Positions 35,780 through 43,170 of a stretch of 64,000 nt of DNA are shown here, in pieces. Source of the DNA: Palsa-504 sp963744575 (GTDB taxonomy: Bacteria > Actinomycetota > Actinomycetes > Streptosporangiales > Streptosporangiaceae); NCBI GenBank assembly GCA_963744575.1, contig CAVUUF010000014.1:496001-560000 (forward strand), in the 5' to 3' direction. A program made the position numbers and the translations under genes. Each line of letters starts with the position of its first letter. The first letter of the stretch is position 1. Below the pieces are notes generated by a model that saw only the letters and a list, made by a program, of their open reading frames with translations, made no database searches and was not told the origin of the DNA.

Positions 35780-36130
35780 CCTGGCGGGTCCTTCCGGGGT
35801 ATGGAGGGCGGCAGGTGTGCATGATCTGGGCTGGAACAGGAGAGGCCCGTCTGCTCAGCCTGCGCCGGGCGAAGACCGCTGGTATGAGCCGATGGTGAAG
35901 TCCAGCGGAGGGCACCGGGAGTCCCGGGGGGCCGTAGTACCGGGAATCGGCATGCGGCATGACGCGCCGGGAGGGAAGGGCCCTCACTTCGATCACGTCG
36001 GTGGAGAGGGTAAGCGCGAGGGCATGGCCGGGACCGTCCGGCCCAACCACCCCGGCAGGGGATCGCCTGCCGTAGTGGAGGGCGAGCCGTCCCTCGGGAA
36101 CGTGCGACGACTTCGACGCGGATGGAAAGG
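35780..36130 (+). mobile_element. Group II intron remnant, region before the reverse transcriptase
   Basis: The plus strand translates to WYEPMVKSSGGHRESRG, VPGIGMRHDAPGGKGPHFD and GGEGKREGMAGTVRPNHPG. I recognise these as the unusual open translation found just upstream of the reverse transcriptase in actinobacterial group II introns. NVRRLRRG near 36100 would be the start of that enzyme, but its catalytic domains are gone. The region 36130-36241 carries nothing I recognise. Confidence 0.5.
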
Positions 36131-36241
36131 GGGATGGGGAACGGACCGCTCGCGGCGCCGCGCCCCTGACTACCAATGACATGGCCCCTGGCGGGGACCG
36201 GATTCGCCCGCGCGAAGACCAGGACCAAGGCGCTTCTCGAT

Positions 36242-37204
36242 ATGTGGCCGACGGCTAAGGCTCTGGCGTACGCGGCTGACGATCTCGGCCGGGGCGTGAA
36301 GCAGAGATTGGGCCACATTCAATCCGAGTCGGGTAGCACCCACCGCGGGCTGGCGATCGAAGATTCGGTGGCGTACGTAGAAGAGGTGTTCAACGACTAC
36401 GTGGCCTACGGCGGTGTTGACCACCTTGGCGGAACGGCGGCCGAGGTGGGGCCGGGTGACAACGCGGGGGTAGCGCTCCTTCTCCGGATGGCTGGCTGTG
36501 AAACGGTGGAACTCGTCGACCGGTTCAGGAGCCGGCGGAGCCCCGGCCAGCAGGCGCAGATTTACCAGGCCCTGGCCGCCCGCCATGGGCTCGAACGGCC
36601 GGACGGCACGGGCCGCTGGGATGACGAGCGCCTGCCAGGGATCATCTGGCGCCTTGGATCCTCGGCTGAGGAGTATTTCGCCAGGCATGCCCATGATGGC
36701 AACCAGCGCTATGACCTGATAGTTTCCCGGGCTGCACTGGAACACCTGTACGATCCCCTGGGCGCTGTCGCAAGCATGGCGGCCTGCCTCCGGCCGGGTG
36801 GCCGGATGGTGCACAAGATCGACTTCCGGGATCACGGCATGTTCACTCCCGCGCACTCGGAGCTGACCTTCCTCCGGTTCCCCACCACCCTTTATCGCCG
36901 GATGACGCGACGATCGGGCCGCCCGAACCGGTTCCTCCTTCATCGGTATCGCAGCCTCGCCGGGGAACTCGGGTGCTCGGCCGACCTCGCCGTGACCATC
37001 CTGGTGACGAGTTTGGTGGGCGAGGGAGAGCTCACCCCTCACGTGCCAGCTGCTTCCGTTCCGGCCGGGCCCATGCAACGTGCCGTGGCACGGGTGGAAG
37101 CAGAGCGTCACCGGTTCGCCGCGGAATTCGCCGAGGTGGCCTCCGAGGATCTCGCGGTCACCGGGATCTTCTGGGTCGGTGTCCGGCGTCCCGCTGAACA
37201 ATGA
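36242..37204 (+). CDS. SAM-dependent class I methyltransferase
   Basis: 320 residues from the ATG at 36242; the frame also has an ATG at 36176 giving 342, and neither has a strong ribosome-binding site. The SAM site is GTAAEVGPGDNAGVALLLRM, the following acidic residue lies in VELVDRF, and motif IV/post-I is YDLIVSRAALEHLYDPLGAV, followed by LRPGGRMVHKIDFRDHG. Likely methylates a sugar or glycan precursor of the polymer. Its 5' end abuts the intron remnant, so the promoter may be derived from or displaced by the mobile DNA. It lies 75 bp before the cupin gene. Confidence 0.8.
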   Translation: MWPTAKALAYAADDLGRGVKQRLGHIQSESGSTHRGLAIEDSVAYVEEVFNDYVAYGGVDHLGGTAAEVGPGDNAGVALLLRMAGCETVELVDRFRSRRSPGQQAQIYQALAARHGLERPDGTGRWDDERLPGIIWRLGSSAEEYFARHAHDGNQRYDLIVSRAALEHLYDPLGAVASMAACLRPGGRMVHKIDFRDHGMFTPAHSELTFLRFPTTLYRRMTRRSGRPNRFLLHRYRSLAGELGCSADLAVTILVTSLVGEGELTPHVPAASVPAGPMQRAVARVEAERHRFAAEFAEVASEDLAVTGIFWVGVRRPAEQ

Positions 37205-37279
37205 AACCAGCATTGACAGTTATCCCGGCGAGGGGCAGAGTTTCATACGATTGGTCCCGTTGCCTCCGGGAGGACAGCC

Positions 37280-38170
37280 GTGGTATCGGTTCCGGCTGGG
37301 CATGAGCTACCGACGCTCGGGCAGCTTCCTTCGGGTGGAGCGTTCCCTGAGCAGCCGGCCGAATTCGCCCATCACCTGTACGAAGATGACCGCCTGACGA
37401 TCGAGGCCGTCGCGGATCTGGCCGACCGCCTGCCCGGCCAGTCGGTGATCTACGACACCGCCGCTCAGCCCCTGCTGGTGCCGCAAGGGGGTCCTCCCCG
37501 GGGGGCACTGTCCAGGCCGGGGGACGTCGTCCGCGACCTGGAGAACGCGAACGCCTGGCTGACGTTGCTCAACATCGAGGCTGATCCGGCCTACGCCGAC
37601 CTGATGAACACAATGCTTGCCGAGCTCGAATCCGGGATGCCCGCTCATCACCGCAAGACGCGCCACCGGGTGGGATTCGTCTTCGTTTCCTCGCCGAACT
37701 CGGTCACGCCCGCTCACTTCGACATCGAGCACAGCCTGCTGATGCAGGTCAGCGGATCCAAGAAGGTCAGCTTCGGCCGGTTCGAGACGGATACCGACCG
37801 CTGGCACGAGGTCGACCGGTACTGGGACGGCTCACACGGGCGGATAGAGTCCCTGCCCCCGGAACTAGCCTCCTATTCCCTCACGCCAGGCCGGGGCGTG
37901 TACATACCGCCGGTCGCACCACACTGGGTCCACAACGGTCCGGCTATCTCGCTTTCGGTCACCCTGACTTACTTCACTTCCGCCACCGAGCGCGAGAACA
38001 TGGTCGAGGCCTTCAACGCCCACCTCCGGCGGCTTCACATGACCCCCCGCCACGCGGGGCAATCTGCCCCTACCGACATGGCCAAGGTGGCCGTCATGCG
38101 GGCCAAGGCGCTCACCAACCGTGTGCGCAGCAAGAAGCGAGGACCGTCAGCGGGAGCGATGTCCGCCTAG
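37280..38170 (+). CDS. JmjC/cupin-type 2-oxoglutarate-Fe(II) oxygenase-like protein
   Basis: 296 residues, GTG start with GGGAGGA upstream. Cupin_8/JmjC features: VTPAHFDIEHSLLMQVSGSK provides the HxD iron ligands and the lysine typical of 2-oxoglutarate binding, and IPPVAPHWVHNG supplies the distal histidine. Such enzymes hydroxylate small molecules or residues. In a polysaccharide locus it may hydroxylate a lipid, amino acid or sugar substituent. The right inverted-repeat arm begins at its stop codon. Confidence 0.8.
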   Translation: MVSVPAGHELPTLGQLPSGGAFPEQPAEFAHHLYEDDRLTIEAVADLADRLPGQSVIYDTAAQPLLVPQGGPPRGALSRPGDVVRDLENANAWLTLLNIEADPAYADLMNTMLAELESGMPAHHRKTRHRVGFVFVSSPNSVTPAHFDIEHSLLMQVSGSKKVSFGRFETDTDRWHEVDRYWDGSHGRIESLPPELASYSLTPGRGVYIPPVAPHWVHNGPAISLSVTLTYFTSATERENMVEAFNAHLRRLHMTPRHAGQSAPTDMAKVAVMRAKALTNRVRSKKRGPSAGAMSA

Positions 38171-38431
38171 CCCGCCCCGTGCCCGGTGTCCTGGCGGCAC
38201 GGTGGCATCGGCTGGCGCATATACAGCGTCAGAGCCACGTCGTTAGACTAATGCGGACAGCACAGCCGGGCCGGGGCGGCAGCGCGGTGACGGGCCGTCC
38301 CGAGGGAGGGCTTAGCGTGGCGCACGGGCAGGCCGGCACGTCGGGCAGGCGTCGGCCATAGCTGCTCCCGACCTGCCCCCTGCCCGCGGCCGTGCCCTCG
38401 CCGCGCGCGGAGCCCTGTGGCTGCTGGCCGG
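38170..38431. repeat. Large inverted repeat, right arm
   Basis: 262 bp, the reverse complement of 29108-29366. Bases 38190-38371 are identical to the left arm. It fills the whole gap between the cupin stop and the flippase frame and includes the first codons of the latter. Relative to the left arm it carries a 2-bp insertion and a 1-bp insertion that together keep the reading frame. Confidence 0.92.
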
Positions 38432-38435
38432 GTCA

Positions 38436-41291
38436 TTGGGCTCGAAGCTCACGCAGACCGTGGCGCTGCTCGTGCTCGCCAAAGTGCTGGCGCCCTCGGA
38501 ATTCGGCGTCCTCGCCATCGCCGCCCTCACCTACAACGTGCTGTTGGCACTGAACCAACTGGGGATCGGCGACGCCCTGACCTACCTGGAGGATCGGGTC
38601 GAGGAGGCGTCCAGGACCGCCCTGTCGATGGCGCTGGCAGCCGGGCTTGTCCTCATGGGCATAACCTGGGTGTTTTCCCCGGCGATCGCGCACTTCTTCC
38701 ATATCCCCGACGCCGTCTTCGTGCTGAGAGGCTTTGCCCTGGCGCTGCCCTTCGATGCGGCCGCTCAGATCCCGATCGGGCGCCTGACCCGTTCCCTGAG
38801 CTTCGCGCGACGGACCGTCACCGACTCCTTGCCGACACTGATCGGCAGCGCGGTCACCATAGGCGTCGTCGTCGGCGGGCACCCGCTGGCCGGCCTGGTG
38901 GCCGGGCAGGTCGTCGGCGCGGTGGCCCGGGCGGCGATTGCCATGATCATCGGGCCCTGGTGCCTGCCGGGCTGGAACACGGCCCTGGCCCGTCAGCTGC
39001 TGCAGTACGGCGGATATCTCAGCGCGGCCGACATCCTCAATTTCGGCCTGCTGAACGTGGACTACATCATTGTCGGGCATGTTCTCGGCCCGGTAGCACT
39101 CGGCTATTACTCGCTTGCCTACCGGATCTGCTTCATGCCCTACCTCTCCATCTCGGCGGTGGCGAACGGGGCGATATTCCCTTACTACTGCCGTCTGCCC
39201 TCGCGGGAGGCCAAGGCGAGAACAGCGGAGAACGCGTTCAGTCTTATCAACGCGGTAAGCATTCCCTGGCTCGCCGGCCTGGTGCTCTTCGCCGGCGACA
39301 TCGCATTGCTCGGGGGCAAGTGGGCGCCAGCGGCGGGAGCGGTGCGCTTCCTGGCTGTCTACGCGTTCTTCCTCTCCGCCATCTTGAGCAATCTCCAGGT
39401 CCTCAAGGCAGTGGGCCGGGCCGACCTGGTCTTCCTGGGAAGGGGATTGCACCTGGCGATTCTTACTGCCGTCCTGATCGCCACGGTGCACCGGGGGATC
39501 ACGGTGGTCGCACTGGACCAGGCGGTCGTGGCCGCCGCGATAGCGGCCACGACCGGCCTGTGGACCATTCGCCACGCTTCCCTGCGGCCGGCCGCGGTGG
39601 GCCGGTCCGTGGGCCTGCCGCTGATCGCAGCGCTCGGCATGGCCCTCGTCGTCCTCGCGGGCGACCAGCTCCCGGGGCTGCGTTCCTCTCCTTCGTGGAC
39701 CTCGCTGCTCATCCTCGGACCGCTGGCCCTGGGTGTTTTCGCCGCCCTCATCCTGAAGATCATGCCAGGGCCTCTCCGCAAGGGATGGGCGACGTTGCGG
39801 GGACGGGCCGATCCGGCCGCGGACATCCCCGTCTCGGGGGGACGCGCCGGGACGGCGGCCCGCAGGCTGCCCGGCATGGCGGGGCCGCCGCGCCCCCCGC
39901 CATGGGCCGTGGGCGCGGTCATGCTGGCGATCGCTGTGAGCTCGGCCGTCGTCGCCGGACGCTGGCCCGTGCCCGCGCTGGCGGGACTGGCCCTCGTCGG
40001 AGTCCTTGGCATGCTCGTCAGCCGCCTGGACCTCGTGGTCGCCGTGCTCGCGGCCGGCTTCTACTTCGACAACTATCTGGCGCGCGGGGCCGGGCTTCTC
40101 ACCTTTGACAAGGGCATCGGCGCCCTGGCCGTGGCGGCCTGGCTCCTGGAGTGGACGGTCAACCGGCGGCCGGTACTCAGGACCCGCCAGCTGTGGCTGC
40201 TCGGCGCCTTCCTGCTGTGGACCCTGGTTTCCATCACGTTCGCGGTAAGCGAGCGGGGCGCGCTGGTGACCTCGCTCCGGTACCTGATCTTCGCCACCCT
40301 CTATTTCCTCGTGATCCAGACGGTCCGCGGGGAGCGCCGCCGGGCCGACATCCTGATCCATGTCGTGGTCGCCGCCGCCGCGGTGGCCAGCGTCATCGCC
40401 CTGGTTGCCTTCTTCCGCCATCACGTTGTCCAGGCAAGCGGGCCGCTCAAGGACCCTAACGACTTCGGGTTCATCCTCGCCAGCACCCTGCCGCTTGCCG
40501 TCTACGAGCTGCGATGGGGAGTCAGGTGGACCAAGGTGCTGTGGGGCGTGGCGATGGTTCTGATCCTGGTGTGCACGTTCGCCACCTTCTCCCGCAGCGC
40601 GCTGACGGGTCTGGGCATCGCGACCCTGTGGGCCCTGCTGACCGGGCGGCTCCGGCTGCGCTGGGTGCTCCTCGCGGCCGCATGCCTGGCCGTGACCGCT
40701 GGGGCCGTGTTGCTGCACACGCCCCGGCTCCTAACGGCCGCCCTCCATCAGAGAGCCCACGTGGCCACGGCCAACGTGAACGTACGGATTGGCTATTACC
40801 GGGTCGAGCTGAACGAGTGGGAGCACTACCCGGTCGCCGGGGTGGGACCTGGCAACTTCGTCTACCGCTTCTATCAGTTCGCTCCCGGGGCCGGGGAAAG
40901 CATGCCGTTTCCCTCCGAGGTCCTTACGATCAGCGGGGAGCAAGCCTACTTGGTCATCCTGGCCGAGCAGGGAGCGGTGGGCCTGGCACTGTTTCTCGGC
41001 TACCTGGCTTTGTCCTGGGCCGACCTCAGGCGCCGGTTCCCCGATGACGAGCGAGGCGATCAGCTGCAGTCTGCGCTGGCGGCCGGCTTTATCGTTGCCT
41101 GCGTCGGTGCCTTGTTCCTCACCGAACAGTACTACCCGCCGCTGTGGTTCCTTCCAGCCATCGGCGCCAGCCTGGCCAGCCTCAGGCCCCGCGCTGCGGT
41201 GCCGGGCGATGACGCCGCGGTGGCCTGCGACGATGCCCTGATGCCAGGCCAGCTCGTGGCGGAGCCGCTCCCGCTCGGCGGTCCGGGGTGA
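38436..41291 (+). CDS. Wzx-type flippase fused to O-antigen ligase/polymerase-like domain
   Basis: 951 residues from the TTG at 38436. The frame is open from 38316 and the conserved flippase start (ARGALWLLAGSLGSK) lies upstream of the TTG, so translation probably begins earlier, but no in-frame ATG or GTG exists there. Residues 1 to about 450 form a 12-helix polysaccharide transporter (LAKVLAPSEFGVLAIAALTY, VDYIIVGHVLGPVALGYYS). After a proline-rich linker near 460-490, residues 490-920 are a second polytopic module of the O-antigen ligase/Wzy type (LTFDKGIGALAVAAWLLEW, WEHYPVAGVGPGNFVYRF). Translocation and polymerisation or ligation would thus sit on one chain. The deacetylase gene overlaps its stop by 4 bp. 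Confidence 0.85.
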   Translation: MGSKLTQTVALLVLAKVLAPSEFGVLAIAALTYNVLLALNQLGIGDALTYLEDRVEEASRTALSMALAAGLVLMGITWVFSPAIAHFFHIPDAVFVLRGFALALPFDAAAQIPIGRLTRSLSFARRTVTDSLPTLIGSAVTIGVVVGGHPLAGLVAGQVVGAVARAAIAMIIGPWCLPGWNTALARQLLQYGGYLSAADILNFGLLNVDYIIVGHVLGPVALGYYSLAYRICFMPYLSISAVANGAIFPYYCRLPSREAKARTAENAFSLINAVSIPWLAGLVLFAGDIALLGGKWAPAAGAVRFLAVYAFFLSAILSNLQVLKAVGRADLVFLGRGLHLAILTAVLIATVHRGITVVALDQAVVAAAIAATTGLWTIRHASLRPAAVGRSVGLPLIAALGMALVVLAGDQLPGLRSSPSWTSLLILGPLALGVFAALILKIMPGPLRKGWATLRGRADPAADIPVSGGRAGTAARRLPGMAGPPRPPPWAVGAVMLAIAVSSAVVAGRWPVPALAGLALVGVLGMLVSRLDLVVAVLAAGFYFDNYLARGAGLLTFDKGIGALAVAAWLLEWTVNRRPVLRTRQLWLLGAFLLWTLVSITFAVSERGALVTSLRYLIFATLYFLVIQTVRGERRRADILIHVVVAAAAVASVIALVAFFRHHVVQASGPLKDPNDFGFILASTLPLAVYELRWGVRWTKVLWGVAMVLILVCTFATFSRSALTGLGIATLWALLTGRLRLRWVLLAAACLAVTAGAVLLHTPRLLTAALHQRAHVATANVNVRIGYYRVELNEWEHYPVAGVGPGNFVYRFYQFAPGAGESMPFPSEVLTISGEQAYLVILAEQGAVGLALFLGYLALSWADLRRRFPDDERGDQLQSALAAGFIVACVGALFLTEQYYPPLWFLPAIGASLASLRPRAAVPGDDAAVACDDALMPGQLVAEPLPLGGPG

Positions 41292-42064
41292 GGCCGGGGG
41301 TGGCGGCGGCGGTCCGGCTGCGGGCCCGCTGGCCAGTGCCGGTCGGCCCCGCGGCCGCCGTCCTCGGCTGGCACCGGGTCGACGTCGAAGGTGGCCGGCT
41401 GGCCGTTCCGCCGGCCCTGTTCACGCGCCAGATGGAGATTCTCGCCGCGCACCGGCGGCGGTTCCCCGTGGTAGCTATCGACGAGGCCGGGGCGGCGCTG
41501 ATGGGAGGCTCAGCCCATGCCCGCCGCGTGGTCCTGACGTTCGACGACGCCTGGGCCGACAACCATGCCAACGCGCTGGGCCCGCTCACCGAACATCGCC
41601 TGCCGGCCACCCTCTACGCGCCCAGCCGGCTGCTGGGCAAGCCCGGGTACATGACGCGCGCCCAGTTGCTGGAGATGGCCGCCGCCGACGTCACGGTCGG
41701 CGCACACAGCCGTACCCACGCCGATCTGCCGGCTTGCAGCCCAGGTGAGCTGGAGCGCGAGGTCAGGGGCAGCAAGGAGGACCTGGAGGACCTGCTCGGC
41801 AAGCCGGTGACCTCCTTCGCCTACCCCGCGGGATTGCTCAACGACGAGGTGGTGGCCGCGGTCGCGGCAGCCGGGTTCGACCTGGCGGTGACGAGCCGTC
41901 CCGGCTGGTGGCGGCCTGCGGCCCATAAGCTGCGCATTCCGCGCAGCTTCGTGGAAGACTTCTCCGATGCTACGTTCCGGGCTGCCGTCCGGGGCGGGCT
42001 GACTGCCCTCGGCCCTCTCGACGAGATCAAACGCCTTGCCCGCCGGTACGGTCGGCGGCCGTGA
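41288..42064 (+). CDS. Polysaccharide deacetylase (NodB-type)
   Basis: 258 residues, GTG start overlapping the previous stop (GTGA). NodB motifs: VLTFDDAW, which provides the catalytic base and metal aspartate, HSRTH for the two metal-binding histidines, SFAYPAG and a C-terminal leucine-containing motif. It removes acetyl groups from N-acetyl sugars of the polymer or precursor. No signal peptide is obvious, so it may act in the cytoplasm. Coupled translation links it to the fusion protein and the next glycosyltransferase. Confidence 0.87.
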   Translation: MRPGVAAAVRLRARWPVPVGPAAAVLGWHRVDVEGGRLAVPPALFTRQMEILAAHRRRFPVVAIDEAGAALMGGSAHARRVVLTFDDAWADNHANALGPLTEHRLPATLYAPSRLLGKPGYMTRAQLLEMAAADVTVGAHSRTHADLPACSPGELEREVRGSKEDLEDLLGKPVTSFAYPAGLLNDEVVAAVAAAGFDLAVTSRPGWWRPAAHKLRIPRSFVEDFSDATFRAAVRGGLTALGPLDEIKRLARRYGRRP

Positions 42065-43170
42065 AGGCCGTCTTCCTGCTCACCCAGGACCGGGGTGGGC
42101 CGGTCGACCTCACCGTGAGCCTGGCCAGGGAGCTGTCCGGCCGGGTCGGCGGTCCCCAGGTGACGATCGTGGGACCGGCGTCCCTGTCAGCTGCCATCGG
42201 GCCCGGGGGCCTGCTAGAGCCGGTCCACGTCCGGTCGAAGACGGATCTGCGCGGCTACCAGGCAGCCGGTGCACTGCTGGCGAAGCTGACCCCCGACATC
42301 GTGCACGCCCAGGATCGCCGAGCCGGCCTGGTGTCGTCCCTCATGGCCCGGGGAGAGACCCCGATCCTGCTCACCTTCCACGGCGTGCCCGACAATGCCG
42401 CCGGCCGGTGGGTTCAGGCAGGCCCACTGCACGGCAGGCGGCCGAGCATCTCCGGGGGCAGCCGTCTGCTTGCCGATGCGCTTGTCGCGCGCCGGGTCAG
42501 CTGCACCGTGGCCCCCAGCCGGGCCATGGCCGCTTTCCTGCACCGGGAGCTGCGGGTGCCGCGGGACCGGATCGCGGTGGTGCGGAACGGGGTCGCCATC
42601 CCGCCACGCCGCCAGCGGGTGACAGGAATTCGAACGTTCATCACCGTCGGCTCGTTCGCGCCGTGCAAGGCGACGCCGGCCCTCGTGGCGGCCTTCCTAT
42701 CCGTCAGTGCGAGCCGGCCTGGGCTCCGGCTCCGCATGGTCGGCGACGGTGCCGACCGCCAGCGCTGCGAGGAACTCGTGCGCCAGGCGGGCACCGGCAA
42801 TGTCGAGTTCACTGGCTATCGCACCGACGTTGCTGCGCAACTGGAGCAGGCCGACGTCTTCGTCCTGCCCTCGGTGAACGAGAACCTGCCGCTTGCCCTG
42901 CTCCAGGCGATGGCGATGGGGCTGCCCTGCATCGCGGCGGGCGTCGGCGGGATCCCGGAGGTACTGGACGCCGACTGCGGAATGCTCGTTGCTCCCGGCG
43001 ATACCGGGTCGCTGAGCGCGGCCATGGCGCGGATGACCGATGAGCCGGGACGTGCGGCCAGCCTCGGGGCCGTGGCCCGGCGCCGGGCCACGGAGCGGTT
43101 CTCCCTGTCCCGCTGCGCTGACGGCTACCTCAACCTGTGGTCGGAGATTCTCGATGGCGGCCCGCCGTGA
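42061..43170 (+). CDS. Glycosyltransferase family 4
   Basis: 369 residues, GTG start overlapping the previous stop by 4 bp. GT-B features: FLLTQDRGGPVDLTVSLAR, DIVHAQDRRAGLVSSLMA, FITVGSFAPCKATPALVAAF and LPSVNENLPLALLQAMAMG. The second glutamate of the E-x7-E motif is glutamine here. Part of a tightly coupled run with the deacetylase and the following glycosyltransferase. Confidence 0.87.
   Translation: MKAVFLLTQDRGGPVDLTVSLARELSGRVGGPQVTIVGPASLSAAIGPGGLLEPVHVRSKTDLRGYQAAGALLAKLTPDIVHAQDRRAGLVSSLMARGETPILLTFHGVPDNAAGRWVQAGPLHGRRPSISGGSRLLADALVARRVSCTVAPSRAMAAFLHRELRVPRDRIAVVRNGVAIPPRRQRVTGIRTFITVGSFAPCKATPALVAAFLSVSASRPGLRLRMVGDGADRQRCEELVRQAGTGNVEFTGYRTDVAAQLEQADVFVLPSVNENLPLALLQAMAMGLPCIAAGVGGIPEVLDADCGMLVAPGDTGSLSAAMARMTDEPGRAASLGAVARRRATERFSLSRCADGYLNLWSEILDGGPP

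Noticed and set aside
34452..36179. 575-codon plus-strand frame across the IS110/intron region
   Set aside because: The middle is antisense to the transposase; only the last part (35880-36120) shows meaningful sequence, which is intron leader rather than a single gene.
38433..40718. 761-codon open frame on the minus strand opposite the flippase fusion
   Set aside because: It is the antisense shadow of a strongly recognisable membrane protein; composition is glutamine, glycine and arginine rich with no motif. High GC keeps such frames open.
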